From positions 1 through 39,860 of the forward strand of contig NZ_JABAZW010000007.1 in assembly GCF_018608325.1 (NCBI RefSeq): a stretch of 39,860 nt of DNA, read 5' to 3'. How positions within the stretch are numbered: position 1 is the first letter of the stretch; the number at the start of each line of letters is the position of its first letter. Positions 15,465 to 25,066 of this stretch are shown here, piece by piece. The DNA comes from Brevundimonas sp. (lineage in GTDB: Bacteria > Pseudomonadota > Alphaproteobacteria > Caulobacterales > Caulobacteraceae). The notes below the pieces were generated by a model that did no database searches, was not told the origin of the DNA, and saw only the letters and a list, made by a program, of their open reading frames with translations. Position numbers and translations under genes: made by a program.

Positions 15465-16424
15465 CTACTTTAATCGTCTTGCCGAAATGGTCAAACCGAT
15501 TACGGCGGCCACGATCAGCGGAGCCAGGATGTAGATGGCGCGGTAGAGCAGCAGGCCAGCGGCGACTTCTGCGGCGCCGACTTTGGGGCCGACTTTGGGG
15601 CCGAGCACGGCGATCATTACGGCATCGAAGGCGCCGATGCCGCCCGGCAGGCCGCTGACGGCGCCGAGCAGGCCCGCTAGCCCGAAGACGGGCAGATAAT
15701 GCAGGAAGCCGATCCAACTGGGTTCGGGCAGCAGGATGTAAAGCAGGCCAGCGGCCGCAGCCCATTCAACAGTGCTGGAGACGATGACCGCCAGCCTGAC
15801 GGATCGCGACGGCAGAAACTTGCCGAACCGGCCCAGACGGGGGGCCGCCAGAAAGGCGATCAGGGCCTTCAGCGCGACGAAGGCGATCACCAATCCGACC
15901 CAGCGCGGCATATGGGCCTGGGTCACAATGGCCTGAATGGCGCTGGCGGCGGCGAGGCTGATCAGGCTCAGACCGCCGATCAGGGCGATCAGGGCCGAAA
16001 CGCCGCTCATGAGCGCGACGCCCGAACCGGTCAGCCCTTCACTTTGGTAACTGCGATAGCGAACGCCTGCCGCCAGAGCGATACCGGGAGGCCCCGCGTT
16101 CGACAGGGCGAAGGCGACGGCTGAGGTCAGGGCGCTGCGTCGCCACGAGATCGGCTGTCCCGTCGTCTGCAGGGCCAGCGTGTCGAAGCTGGAGGCGGCG
16201 GCAAGGCAGAGGACCAGCGCCAGTATGGCGACGATCAGGGATGTCACGGAGGTGCTGGCGATGGCGCCTGCCACCTCTTGCAGACTGACGCGACGCAGTT
16301 CCTGACCGATGACATAGACCGCGCCTGCGAAGACCAGCAGGCCGACAGCGATGCCTAGCCAGCGCAGCCATTTCGGCTTTTCCGCGGTCTCTGTTTCGCC
16401 CGGATCGCTCGCACTCTCGGTCAT
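15465..16424 (-). CDS. YbhN/UPF0104-family membrane protein (lysylphosphatidylglycerol synthase TM region-like)
   Basis: A 319-residue integral membrane protein with about eight hydrophobic helices. It resembles the flippase-like membrane half of MprF and the YbhN/AglD family; the phrase SGLPGGIGAFDAVMIAVLG near residue 255-275 is the conserved core of this group. There is no C-terminal lysyl-transferase domain, so it should not modify lipids by itself. Near residue 280 the sequence GPKVGPKVG comes from a 12-bp tandem duplication (15579-15602). It follows the LysE-type gene by 10 bases and probably shares its transcript. Biochemical role unknown. Confidence 0.8.
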   Translation of the reverse strand: MTESASDPGETETAEKPKWLRWLGIAVGLLVFAGAVYVIGQELRRVSLQEVAGAIASTSVTSLIVAILALVLCLAAASSFDTLALQTTGQPISWRRSALTSAVAFALSNAGPPGIALAAGVRYRSYQSEGLTGSGVALMSGVSALIALIGGLSLISLAAASAIQAIVTQAHMPRWVGLVIAFVALKALIAFLAAPRLGRFGKFLPSRSVRLAVIVSSTVEWAAAAGLLYILLPEPSWIGFLHYLPVFGLAGLLGAVSGLPGGIGAFDAVMIAVLGPKVGPKVGAAEVAAGLLLYRAIYILAPLIVAAVIGLTISARRLK

Positions 16425-16434
16425 GGCGTCCGCA

Positions 16435-17067
16435 TCACCCCGGCTTGACCTTCAGCAGGGCCAGACCAAAGGCGACGAAGATGCCGCCGGTGATGCGGTT
16501 GAAGATGCGGCGCAGCTTGGGGATGGCCAGATAGCGCGACAGGGACTGTCCGCCCAGGGCGTAGGCCAGATACCAGAAGGCTTCGACCAGGGCGAAGGTG
16601 ATGACCAGAATGGCGAACTGCGGGGCCTTGGGTGCGCCTGCATGGACGAACTGAGGCAGGAAGGCTGCGGCGAACAGGATCAGTTTGGGGTTGCTGATGC
16701 CGATGGTGAAGCCGCCACGGAACAGACGACCGATGGACTGACGCGGGTTCAGATCGCCCTCGCTGCTGACATCAACGGGCGCGGCGTCGCTGCGCCAGGC
16801 CTTGACGCCAAGATAGATCAGATAGGCCACGCCTAGATAGCGCAGAACCTCGAACACGCCCGGAAGCGCCAGCAACAGGGTCGTCAGACCGGCGGCTGAG
16901 GCCGTCAGCACTAGAACCAGCGCCGTCAGACAGCCCGCCATGGCGAAGAAGCTGCGCTTCAGCCCCATCTCCACGCTGCGCGACAGGATGTGCAGCATGT
17001 TCGGCCCTGGCGTGCCACACAGCAGGAAGACGGCGACGACAAACAGCCACCAGGTTTGAAAGGTCAC
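16435..17067 (-). CDS. LysE/RhtB-family amino-acid exporter
   Basis: A 210-residue inner-membrane exporter with six hydrophobic helices. The family signature GTPGPNMLHILSRS lies at 18-31, and GFTIGISNPKLILFAAAFLPQF in the middle is the second conserved loop. Members export amino acids or related small molecules by proton exchange. The start is a GTG at 17067; the next in-frame ATG would delete the signature and is unlikely. It sits between an acetyltransferase gene (83-base gap) and the YbhN-like gene, all on one strand. Substrate not predictable. Confidence 0.9.
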   Translation of the reverse strand: MTFQTWWLFVVAVFLLCGTPGPNMLHILSRSVEMGLKRSFFAMAGCLTALVLVLTASAAGLTTLLLALPGVFEVLRYLGVAYLIYLGVKAWRSDAAPVDVSSEGDLNPRQSIGRLFRGGFTIGISNPKLILFAAAFLPQFVHAGAPKAPQFAILVITFALVEAFWYLAYALGGQSLSRYLAIPKLRRIFNRITGGIFVAFGLALLKVKPG

Positions 17068-17150
17068 GACGCAGATCCCGCGATTTCACAACAGGTCACA
17101 GGCATATCGCCGTCGGTCGACGGGGGCCAGTGGTTCTGCCGTGACTTCAT

Positions 17151-17807
17151 CTAAAAGCTGAGGCGCGCTCTCTGCTGGCCGTCAGCGTCGAAATTCTCTG
17201 GCGCGAGCCAGGCCTCGTAACCAGCCTTCAGGCGCGGCCATTCGTGGTCGAGTATGGAGAACCATGCAGTGTCGCGGTTCTGGCCCTTGGCGACCATGTG
17301 CTGACGGAACACGCCTTCAGGCTGGAAGCCGAACCGGGCGGCGGCCTTCTTGGACGGCTCGTTCAGATTGTTGCACTTCCACTCGAAGCGCCGGTAGCCC
17401 AGCCCGAAGATGTAGTCGGCGGCCAGATAGAAAGCTTCGGTCGAGATGCGCGAGCGGGCGATGGCTGGTCCCCACAGGATGTGGCCGATCTCGATGACGC
17501 CATTGTTCTCATCAATCCGCATCAGGGCTTGCCGCCCCTCCGCCCTGCCCGTCCGCTTGTCGATGACAGCGAAGAACAGCGGGTCCTGGCTCTGTGAGGA
17601 TTTCTCTGTCCAGGCCTGAAGCACGGCCCGGTCCTGCGGCGTCTCTTCGAACAGATAGCGGAAACGGTCGTCTGCTCCGGCTTCCTGAGCCGAAGCCAGC
17701 AGATGATCGGTGTGAGTCGCAGGGTCCAGCGGCTCCACGCGCACATAGCGGCCGTCCAGCAGCTTCCGTTCGGGGCGCGGCGGGCTTCGCCATCCGTCTT
17801 GCAGCAT
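17151..17807 (-). CDS. GNAT-family N-acetyltransferase (RimJ/RimL-like)
   Basis: A 218-residue acetyl-CoA dependent acyltransferase. The fold is read from GRYVRVEPLD at the start, IEIGHILWGPAIARSRISTEA in the middle and YRRFEWKCNNLNEPSKKAAARFGFQPEG near residue 150-180, the last being the Asn-x-x-S-x-x-x-A-x-x-x-G-F pattern of RimJ/RimL-type enzymes that acetylate protein N-termini or small amines. I chose the ATG at 17807, which has AAGGA 8 bases upstream; an upstream GTG at 17855 would overlap the preceding gene. Follows nnrD on the same strand. Acceptor unknown. Confidence 0.85.
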   Translation of the reverse strand: MLQDGWRSPPRPERKLLDGRYVRVEPLDPATHTDHLLASAQEAGADDRFRYLFEETPQDRAVLQAWTEKSSQSQDPLFFAVIDKRTGRAEGRQALMRIDENNGVIEIGHILWGPAIARSRISTEAFYLAADYIFGLGYRRFEWKCNNLNEPSKKAAARFGFQPEGVFRQHMVAKGQNRDTAWFSILDHEWPRLKAGYEAWLAPENFDADGQQRARLSF

Positions 17808-17832
17808 ATTCAGGTCCTTATCGTCAGGTTGC

Positions 17833-18660
17833 TCAGCGGGCTGCCCAGAGGTCACGCAGGACCGCAGGCAGCATTTCAGAAAGGTCTTCGGCGATCAGGC
17901 CCGGACCGAAACGATAGGCGGCGTCAGCATGCATCCAGACTGCGGCGCAGGCAGCGTCGAAACTGTCCATGCGCTGAGCCAGCAGCCCGCCGATGACGCC
18001 CGCCAGAACGTCTCCACTGCCGGCCGTCGCCAGCCACGGCGAACCGTTTCCGTTGATCCGAGCGCGTCCGTCAGGCGAGGCGATCACGGTCTGAGCGCCC
18101 TTGAGCACGACGACGGCCTGGGCGCGTCTGGCGGCGTCTCGTGCGGCCTCGATTCGCCCCTTGGCCAGATAACCGGGAAACAGGCGTTCGAACTCGCCTT
18201 CATGCGGCGTCAGTATGTCGTCGCGATCCAGAATGGCGAACAGTTCGCTGGCCCGCCCCTTGAAGACCGTCAGCCCGTCGGCATCGATGACCAGGGCTGC
18301 CCCGCTTTGAGCCAGCACATGAATATTACCTATGGTGGCGTCATCCAGACCGGCGGCGGGCCCCACGACCATGGCGTCCATGCCCTCCACCTCGCGCGCC
18401 AGGGATTCGGCGCTGACGAACGGGGTCAGCATGACGGCCTGGATGGAGGGGGCGATCACGGCTGCAGCATCCGGTGGACAGAAAATCCGCACCAGGCCCG
18501 CCCCTGTCCTCAACCCTGCGCGGGCAGCCAGCCGCGCAGCGCCCGTGTGATTGGCGCGACCGGACACGACGCCTAATCGGCCCCGCGTATGCTTGTGCGT
18601 CTGGGCGTCTGGCCAGGGCAGAAAATTGCGCCAGACTGCAGGGTCGTTGGTTTCAATCAT
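17833..18660 (-). CDS. nnrD: ADP/ATP-dependent (S)-NAD(P)H-hydrate dehydratase
   Basis: A cytoplasmic repair enzyme that dehydrates damaged NADHX and NADPHX back to NADH and NADPH. The 275 residues make up a ribokinase-like YjeF-C domain: LTPHEGEFERLFP near 150-162 and the nucleotide/catalytic loop NGNGSPWLATAGSGDVLAG (203-221, D217 as the likely base). In many bacteria this domain is fused behind an epimerase (NnrE, YjeF-N); here there is no room for it, so this is a stand-alone dehydratase and an epimerase must come from elsewhere. First gene of the nnrD-GNAT-LysE-YbhN strand, divergent from glnB with 114 bases between. Confidence 0.88.
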   Translation of the reverse strand: MIETNDPAVWRNFLPWPDAQTHKHTRGRLGVVSGRANHTGAARLAARAGLRTGAGLVRIFCPPDAAAVIAPSIQAVMLTPFVSAESLAREVEGMDAMVVGPAAGLDDATIGNIHVLAQSGAALVIDADGLTVFKGRASELFAILDRDDILTPHEGEFERLFPGYLAKGRIEAARDAARRAQAVVVLKGAQTVIASPDGRARINGNGSPWLATAGSGDVLAGVIGGLLAQRMDSFDAACAAVWMHADAAYRFGPGLIAEDLSEMLPAVLRDLWAAR

Positions 18661-18681
18661 CCGGGCTCCGATTATCCGTGA

Positions 18682-19113
<432 letters not shown>

Positions 19114-19197
19114 AACTGAACGACCCTCCCCGGCCCTCGGCCTTCGGGTCGGTGACCGGTTTCCTCCCCAACGACCAAAAAAATAGGACTTCCGAGA

Positions 19198-20607
19198 ATG
19201 AGCGCCGCCGCCAAGATCCTCAAGGAGATCGAGGAAAAGGACGTCAAATACGTCGACGTTCGCTTCACCGATACGCAAGGCCGCCTGCAGCACGTCACCT
19301 TCGACATTGATCTGGTCGACGAGGACTTCCTGAACGAAGGCACCATGTTCGACGGTTCGTCGATCGCGGGCTGGAAGGCCATCAATGAGTCCGACATGCT
19401 GCTGAAGCCGGACCTGACCACGGCCTACATCGACCCGTTCTATCAGCAGACGACGATGTTCCTGTTCTGCGACGTGCTGAACCCGGACACCAACGAGCCC
19501 TATAACCGTGACAGCCGCTCGATGGCCAAGAAGGCCCTGGCCTATGTCCAGTCGTCAGGCGTGGGCGACATCGTCTATTTCGGCCCAGAAGCCGAGTTCT
19601 TCGTGTTCGACGACGTGCGCTGGTCGACCCAGCCGCACAACACCTCGTACTCGTATGATTCGACCGAACTGCCCGCCAACACCAACGCCGAGTACACCGA
19701 AGGCAACATGGGCCACCGCCCGCAGACCAAGGGCGGCTATTTCCCCGTCAACCCGGTCGACAGCGGCCAGGACCTGCGTGGCGAAATGCTGGGCGTGATG
19801 CGCGACATGGGCCTGGAGCCCGAGAAGCACCACCACGAAGTGGCGCCTGCCCAGCACGAACTGGGTCTGAAGTTCTCGGACCTGCTGACCATGGCCGACC
19901 GCCTGCAGCTCTATAAGTACATCATCCACAATGTGGCGGCCGCCTACGGCAAGTCGGCGACCTTCATGGCCAAGCCCATGTTCGGCGACAACGGCTCGGG
20001 CATGCACGTCCACATGTCGATCTGGAAGGATGGCAAGCCCCAGTTCGCTGGCGACAAGTACGCCGGCCTGTCGCAGGAATGCCTGTGGTACATCGGCGGC
20101 ATCATCAAGCACGCCAAGGCCATCAACGCCTTCGCCAACTCGACCACCAACAGCTACAAGCGTCTGGTGCCCGGTTATGAAGCCCCGGTGAAGCTGGCCT
20201 ATTCGGCTCGCAACCGTTCGGCCTCGATCCGCATCCCGCACGTCTCGTCGCCCAAGGCCAAGCGTCTGGAAGCCCGCTTCCCCGACCCGATGGGCAACCC
20301 CTATCTGACCTTCGTGGCCCTGCTGATGGCCGGTCTGGACGGGATCGAGAACCGTATCGATCCGGGCGCACCCGCCGACAAGAACCTCTACGACCTGCCG
20401 CCGGAAGAACGCGGCTCGATCCCCGAGGTCTGCGGCTCGCTGAAGGAAGCTCTGGAAAGCCTCGACGCCGACCGCGCCTTCCTCAAGAAGGGCGGCGTCA
20501 TGGATGACGACTTCATCGACGCCTATATCGAGCTGAAGCAACACGAAGTCGCCCGCCTGCAACTGCACCCGCACCCGGTCGAATTCGACATGTACTACAG
20601 CTGCTGA
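19198..20607 (+). CDS. glnA: Glutamine synthetase, type I
   Basis: Joins ammonia to glutamate using ATP; the central nitrogen-assimilation enzyme, a cytoplasmic dodecamer. The 469-residue chain has the usual landmarks: FDGSSIAGW (51-59), the metal and substrate residues around [10 protein letters not shown] (129-138), [16 protein letters not shown] (259-274) and [10 protein letters not shown] (338-347). Y398 in [10 protein letters not shown] is the adenylylation site of the type I-beta enzymes. The ATG at 19198 has AGGA upstream. It is followed by a strong terminator. Together with glnB it forms a conventional nitrogen-control unit. Confidence 0.97.
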   Translation: MSAAAKILKEIEEKDVKYVDVRFTDTQGRLQHVTFDIDLVDEDFLNEGTMFDGSSIAGWKAINESDMLLKPDLTTAYIDPFYQQTTMFLFCDVLNPDTNEPYNRDSRSMAKKALAYVQSSGVGDIVYFGPEAEFFVFDDVRWSTQPHNTSYSYDSTELPANTNAEYTEGNMGHRPQTKGGYFPVNPVDSGQDLRGEMLGVMRDMGLEPEKHHHEVAPAQHELGLKFSDLLTMADRLQLYKYIIHNVAAAYGKSATFMAKPMFGDNGSGMHVHMSIWKDGKPQFAGDKYAGLSQECLWYIGGIIKHAKAINAFANSTTNSYKRLVPGYEAPVKLAYSARNRSASIRIPHVSSPKAKRLEARFPDPMGNPYLTFVALLMAGLDGIENRIDPGAPADKNLYDLPPEERGSIPEVCGSLKEALESLDADRAFLKKGGVMDDDFIDAYIELKQHEVARLQLHPHPVEFDMYYSC

Positions 20608-20631
20608 TCGTCAGATCAGACTGAAACGGAA

Positions 20632-20664
20632 AGCCCCGGATGGTCGAACCATCCGGGGCTTTTT
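20632..20664 (+). terminator. Rho-independent terminator of glnBA
   Basis: A perfect 13-bp stem (20632-20644 with 20648-20660, AGCCCCGGATGGT paired to its complement) closes a CGA loop and is followed at once by a T run (TTTTATT). It lies 25 bases after the glnA stop. Confidence 0.95.
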
Positions 20665-20694
20665 ATTGTCGAGAGTGGGATCAGGTCGAAGCAC

Positions 20695-21246
20695 TCAGAT
20701 GGAGGAGTCTTCTGCCATCACAGTGAACGCCGTATCCGGTGCGGCGTGGTTCAACAGCGCCATCAGTTTTGAGACGTCATCTACCGTGAGGTCTTGTGGA
20801 CGTGTGGGCGCCAGAACGATCCTGTCGTAGCGGTCAACCATCAACATCTGCCCGCTGGCAAAGCCGCATATCGCCTCAACGCGCGCCGCAAAAGACTTTA
20901 AAGTTTCGGTGCCCGGATCGAACCGCGGGAAGTCGGAGAGACCCAACAATTCGAGATGTTGCTGAGTCTGATTCTGATAGATTCCTCTAAGTTCAACCAT
21001 CTTGGGGTCGTCCCACACGGCTCTCTCGAAGGCGGTTTGGAGTTCATCTGTCGCGAACACGAACTGGCTTGAGAATTCCAGGCTGAAGGCCGCTAAAGCG
21101 GGCAAAGATGACGGCGGCAGGTTCGCGTCAGCGAAAGTGACGACGTCATGCTGGCATAGATCGCTCCATTCGCTTTCCACCAATCTTGCATCAACACCGC
21201 AGTTGGCGAGACCGTCAGAGAGCCATTGTTCGAGAGGGGCCTTCAT
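20695..21246 (-). CDS. Protein of unknown function
   Basis: I do not recognise this 183-residue protein. It is acidic, lacks a signal peptide and membrane segments, and has no Cys/His cluster or repeat. The C-terminal part reads like alternating strands and helices (QMLMVDRYDRIVLAPTRPQD). It looks like a cytosolic accessory or immunity-type protein, but that is only an impression. The base composition appears less GC-rich than the genes around it, which could mean recent arrival. I give the ATG at 21246; a GTG at 21255 would add three residues, and neither has a strong ribosome site. It lies downstream of tatABC on the opposite side from glnA, about 110 bases after... the gene before it on the map is glnA and its own start faces the tatC end. 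Confidence 0.65.
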   Translation of the reverse strand: MKAPLEQWLSDGLANCGVDARLVESEWSDLCQHDVVTFADANLPPSSLPALAAFSLEFSSQFVFATDELQTAFERAVWDDPKMVELRGIYQNQTQQHLELLGLSDFPRFDPGTETLKSFAARVEAICGFASGQMLMVDRYDRIVLAPTRPQDLTVDDVSKLMALLNHAAPDTAFTVMAEDSSI

Positions 21247-21355
21247 GGGTTTCACGCCGTGGCAACTCCGAGGAATAGCCCTCAGGTTCAGATACTCTGG
21301 CGATGAATCAATGAGTGGACAAGCGGACGGCTAGGCCCCCTGCGGGACGCCTCGA

Positions 21356-22243
21356 TTAGGCCGCTTCCGCTTCCAGATCGTCCGCCTTCTTGCGGCGCAG
21401 TTCGATCAAACGGACGCACCAGATGGAGATCTCGTAGAGCAGCACCATCGGCACGGCGAGCATCAGCTGGCTGATGGGGTCCGGCGGGGTGACCACGGCG
21501 GCGACCACGACCACGGCGACGATGGCGTAGCGACGGCCAGACGCCATCATCTTGGAATTGATCAAGCCAGCCATGCCCAGCAGGGTCATGACGACCGGGA
21601 GCTGGAAGCACAGTCCGAACGCCAGCAGCAGCGCCGTGACCAGGTTCAGATAGTCCGACACCTTGGGCAGCAGATTGGCCTGCACCCCGTCGCCGATGAT
21701 CTGCTGGCTCAGCGAGAACCACATCACGAACGGCAGCATGACGAAATAGACCAGCGCGGCCCCCAGCAGGAACAGCAGGGGCGCCGCCACCAGGAACGGC
21801 AGGAAGGCGCCGCGCTCGTTGCGGTACAGACCCGGTGCCACGAAGCGGTACAACTGCCAGGCCAGAACCGGGAAGGCCACGAAGACGGCGCCGAAGCCAG
21901 CCAGCTTCATCTTGGTGAACAGTATCTCCAGCGGCGCAGTGTAGATCAGGTTGACCGTATGGCCGTCGACGTGCGGCAGCGGCTTCAGGCCCGCCGTGCC
22001 CAGGATCAGGTCCAGCGGCGAGACATGGCCGTGCGGCCCAACGGACGAATAGAAGGCCTGGGCCGCCGCGAACGGCTTGACCAGGAACAGATAGATCGGC
22101 TCGGAAAAGGCGAAACAGCCGATGAAGCCCACCGCAAAGGCGATCACGCAGATCAGCAGCCGCTTACGCAACTCGATCAGGTGATCCATCAGGGGCGCTC
22201 GCGACGCCTCGATCTCGGCCTCGTCACGGTTGGGGGTGGTCAA
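21356..22243 (-). CDS. tatC: Sec-independent protein translocase TatC
   Basis: The receptor core of the twin-arginine translocase, which exports folded proteins and recognises the RR signal. The 295-residue protein has six membrane helices. The opening MDHLIELRKRLL (19-30) and YTAPLEILFTKMKLA (101-115, with the conserved glutamate E106) are diagnostic. It is longer than E. coli TatC partly because of an insert of about 35 residues in the first periplasmic loop (about 63-98). The start is a TTG overlapping the tatB stop in TTGA, with AAGG 9 bases upstream. Last gene of tatABC. Confidence 0.95.
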   Translation of the reverse strand: MTTPNRDEAEIEASRAPLMDHLIELRKRLLICVIAFAVGFIGCFAFSEPIYLFLVKPFAAAQAFYSSVGPHGHVSPLDLILGTAGLKPLPHVDGHTVNLIYTAPLEILFTKMKLAGFGAVFVAFPVLAWQLYRFVAPGLYRNERGAFLPFLVAAPLLFLLGAALVYFVMLPFVMWFSLSQQIIGDGVQANLLPKVSDYLNLVTALLLAFGLCFQLPVVMTLLGMAGLINSKMMASGRRYAIVAVVVVAAVVTPPDPISQLMLAVPMVLLYEISIWCVRLIELRRKKADDLEAEAA

Positions 22244-22809
22244 AGGTCGACGGCCTTATTGCGGACTGTCTTGGGCTTGGCCGCCGCAGTCTTGGAAGCA
22301 GTTTGGGGTTTGGCTTTCGCGGCGAGGGTCTTGGCCTTTGCCAAACTTGCTGCCCTCGACTTGGCAGCCGTCTTCGGCTTGGAGACGGACTTAGCCGCAG
22401 CCTTGGCCGTGGGCGCATCGGCGGCGGCCTCCGCCACCGGCGTCTTGTCCGGCCACTCATCCGGCGCGGGCTGCATGGCCGGGAGCTCCGGCTCAGGCGA
22501 CGGCAGGGACGGTGTCACCAGGCCAGCGTTGATTTCCTTGAAAGCGGCTTCCGCTTCAGAGCCGAGGGGATACATCCCCTGCCCGCTCCGCAAGGCTTCG
22601 ACTTCTTTGCGCAGGTCGTCCAATTCGGACTGACGCGCCATTTCGTCGAAACTGGTGCGGAACTCGTTGGCCATGGCGCGCGCTTTCGCGACCATCTGCC
22701 CAACACGGCGCATCAGAATAGGCAGATCCTTGGGCCCCACGACAAGCAGGGCCACAATGCCGATCACCACTAATTCGAAACCCCCCACTCCGGGGGCGAG
22801 CCCGCCCAT
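22240..22809 (-). CDS. tatB: Sec-independent protein translocase TatB
   Basis: A single-span component that forms the substrate-binding complex with TatC. In the 189 residues the N-terminal helix with FELVVIGIVALLVVGPKDLP (about 11-30) is the TatB signature, followed by an amphipathic helix and then a low-complexity Ala/Lys/Pro tail (about 110-189) rich in AAKSVSKPK-like segments. Such tails vary freely between species. It starts at an ATG 23 bases after tatA and overlaps tatC. Part of the tatABC operon. Confidence 0.94.
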   Translation of the reverse strand: MGGLAPGVGGFELVVIGIVALLVVGPKDLPILMRRVGQMVAKARAMANEFRTSFDEMARQSELDDLRKEVEALRSGQGMYPLGSEAEAAFKEINAGLVTPSLPSPEPELPAMQPAPDEWPDKTPVAEAAADAPTAKAAAKSVSKPKTAAKSRAASLAKAKTLAAKAKPQTASKTAAAKPKTVRNKAVDL

Positions 22810-22832
22810 GCGTCAGCCCTTACAGACGACGA

Positions 22833-23051
22833 CTAGCGCTTCAGCTCTTCCTTTTCCGCCTCGGTGCGCGGCAGGGAGCTGACGCCCTCGCTGGGGCCGT
22901 CCTTCTTGTCTTCGTCCTTCAGGCCTTCCTTGAAGGCGCGGATGCCCTTGGCGGCGTCACCCATGATGCCCGAAAGCTTGCCGCGTCCGCCGAACAGCAC
23001 GGCGACGACGACGATGACGATGGCCCAATGCCAGATGCTCATGGAGCCCAT
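22833..23051 (-). CDS. tatA: Sec-independent protein translocase TatA
   Basis: The small pore-forming subunit of the Tat system. The 72-residue protein starts MGSMSIWHW, has one membrane helix (about 7-22), the [24 protein letters not shown] hinge and amphipathic helix, and a charged tail. I chose the ATG at 23051, which has GAGGAG 8 bases upstream and gives the standard length; an upstream start at 23090 would add 13 unusual residues. First gene of tatABC, with a possible client in this window: the FecR-like protein at 4817. Confidence 0.94.
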   Translation of the reverse strand: MGSMSIWHWAIVIVVVAVLFGGRGKLSGIMGDAAKGIRAFKEGLKDEDKKDGPSEGVSSLPRTEAEKEELKR

Positions 23052-23162
23052 GGCGTAATCTCCTCGCGTGGAACCGATGATCGATCCCATCCACTATTCT
23101 TCGACGTGCATATAGGCGCAGTGATGGCCCCGCGCCAAGGGACGCTGTAGGTCTGCGCGACC

Positions 23163-23615
23163 ATGAGTCCCTCCGATCACGTAATCATCCACACCGACGG
23201 CGCCTGCAAGGGCAATCCTGGCCCTGGCGGCTGGGGCGCCGTGCTTCAGGCCGGCGGCGGTCACGAGAAGGAATTATGGGGCGGCGAGGCCAATACGACC
23301 AACAACCGCATGGAGTTGATGGCCGCCATCATGGCGCTGGAAGCCCTGAAACGGCCCTGCAAGGTCGAGCTTCATACCGACAGCAAATACGTCATGCAGG
23401 GAATCACCGAATGGATGCGCGGCTGGAAGTCCCGTGGCTGGCTGACCGCCGACAAGAAGCCGGTGAAAAACGCCGACCTATGGCAGAGGCTGGACGCCGC
23501 TCGCCTGCGCCACGACGTCAAATGGCGCTGGGTGAAGGGGCATGCCGGCCATGAGCTGAACGAGCGCGCCGATGGTCTGGCGAATCGGGGCGTCGCCGAG
23601 TTGAAACGGCGCTAG
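23163..23615 (+). CDS. rnhA: Ribonuclease HI
   Basis: Cuts the RNA strand of RNA-DNA hybrids, removing primers and R-loops. The 150-residue protein has the four metal-binding acids of the family: D12 ([16 protein letters not shown]), E51 (NNRMELMAA), D73 (HTDSKYV) and D137 (NERADGLA), plus the catalytic-loop H127. The ATG at 23163 places these at the usual positions. The final codon region overlaps the end of the convergent MFS gene by 4 bases, leaving no terminator between them. Confidence 0.96.
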   Translation: MSPSDHVIIHTDGACKGNPGPGGWGAVLQAGGGHEKELWGGEANTTNNRMELMAAIMALEALKRPCKVELHTDSKYVMQGITEWMRGWKSRGWLTADKKPVKNADLWQRLDAARLRHDVKWRWVKGHAGHELNERADGLANRGVAELKRR

Positions 23616-25021
23616 ACGACTTCGACCTCCTTCTCAGGCTCGGCCTTGCGGCGACGCATGCGCGAACCGCTCATGACTGCGCCAAACAGGGCCGCGACGG
23701 CGGCGATCTGGAAGCCGTGGCGGACGCCCGCGATCGGGGCCGAGGAAAGCAGGAAGGCGACGACGACCGCGCCCATCGACTGGCCCAGGACGCGGGCCGT
23801 GCCCAGGGCGCCCCCCGCCGCCCCTGCCCGTTCACGCGGGGCCTCGGACAGCATGGCGCGGTTGTTGGGCGACTGGAAGAAACCGAAGCCCGCGCCGCAG
23901 ACGGCCATGCGCCAGACGATGTCGAACTTGGACGCATCGGCGTCGAGGAAACTGAGCGCCATCAGGCCACAGGCAAAGATGGTCAGGCCTATCGCCCCAA
24001 GCACGCCCGCCGAATACCGATCCGACAGCCATCCGGCCAAGGGGGCGGCGAACATGGTGGCCAGCGGCCAGGGCGTCATCAACAGACCCGTTTCGACCGC
24101 GCTGAGGTGCAACGAGCCTTGCAGGAAGAAGGGCAAGGCGACGAAGGCCATCATCTGGGCGGTGAAGGAGATGATGGAGGTCCCGACCGACAGGGCGAAC
24201 ATCGGCCGGGCCAGCAGGTCCAGGGGAATCAACGGTGCGGCGCGCGGCTTCTCATGCCGAACCAGCAGGACGGCGGCCGCCAGACCTGCGCCGGTCATGC
24301 CAAACCCCAGAATGGCCGCCTCTCCATGCGCCAGGGATTGCAGACCGGTGATCAGCAGGCCGAAGGCGGCGGCGCTGAGAGCGGCGCCGGTCCAGTTCAA
24401 CTTGCGTTTCTGCAGCGGATTATGCGGCAGGGTGAACCCGGCCATCGACACGGCCAGCAGTCCAATGGGGATGTTCAGGGCGAACAGCCAGCGCCATTCG
24501 CCGACCGCCAGAATCGCGCTTGCGATGGTTGGCCCGGCGGCGGCGGCGATGGAGACGATCACCGCATTGATGCCGACTGCCCGGCCCAGGAACTTCTGCG
24601 GATAGGTGAAGCGCACCAGGGCGCCGTTCACGCTCATGATCCCCGCCGCGCCGAACCCCTGTAGCACCCGCGCCAGGCTTAGGGTCACGATGGAATCCGA
24701 CATCGTGCAGGCGATGGAGGCCAGGGTGAACACCGCCAACCCAGCCTGGGACACCCGACGATAGCCGACGATCTCGCCCAGGGACGCCAACGGCAGCAGC
24801 GAGACGACAATGGCGATCTGATAGGCGTTGACGATCCAGATCGACGCCGCCTCTGACGCCTGAAGATCATGGGCGATGGACGGAAGCGCCACATTGGCGA
24901 TGGCCCCGTCCAACACGGCCAGAGTGATGCCCAGACCAATGGAGACGATGGCCCAATATCGCCGGGGGACCGGCAAGCCATCCTGAAAGGCGGGCGTTGG
25001 TGCGGTCTGGGCGTCAGGCAT
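23612..25021 (-). CDS. MFS transporter, DHA2-type (14-TMS) drug exporter
   Basis: A 469-residue major-facilitator exporter, about 14 hydrophobic helices. The start [20 protein letters not shown] (about 29-48) with the D of TM1 and the phrase [20 protein letters not shown] are characteristic of the DHA2/EmrB-SmvA group. A motif-C-like segment ([15 protein letters not shown]5) supports a proton antiporter. The tail is short and charged. Substrates in this group are mostly lipophilic cations and dyes; which here is unknown. The gene stands alone, convergent with rnhA. Confidence 0.88.
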   Translation of the reverse strand: MPDAQTAPTPAFQDGLPVPRRYWAIVSIGLGITLAVLDGAIANVALPSIAHDLQASEAASIWIVNAYQIAIVVSLLPLASLGEIVGYRRVSQAGLAVFTLASIACTMSDSIVTLSLARVLQGFGAAGIMSVNGALVRFTYPQKFLGRAVGINAVIVSIAAAAGPTIASAILAVGEWRWLFALNIPIGLLAVSMAGFTLPHNPLQKRKLNWTGAALSAAAFGLLITGLQSLAHGEAAILGFGMTGAGLAAAVLLVRHEKPRAAPLIPLDLLARPMFALSVGTSIISFTAQMMAFVALPFFLQGSLHLSAVETGLLMTPWPLATMFAAPLAGWLSDRYSAGVLGAIGLTIFACGLMALSFLDADASKFDIVWRMAVCGAGFGFFQSPNNRAMLSEAPRERAGAAGGALGTARVLGQSMGAVVVAFLLSSAPIAGVRHGFQIAAVAALFGAVMSGSRMRRRKAEPEKEVEVV

Positions 25022-25066
25022 AATCGCCGAACGCCCATTTACCGCGAAGGTTGCCGCAAACGCCGC

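Noticed and set aside
19114-19197. GC-rich repeats between glnB and glnA as a terminator or attenuator
   Set aside because: No stable hairpin followed by a T run could be drawn; the two genes are expected to be read together.
19555-20574. 339-codon open frame on the minus strand
   Set aside because: Antisense to glnA, which is certain; no ribosome site or known domain.
23646-24664. Two long plus-strand frames opposite the MFS gene
   Set aside because: Both are shadows of the transporter frame, with low-complexity Arg/Ala/Gly/Gln products.
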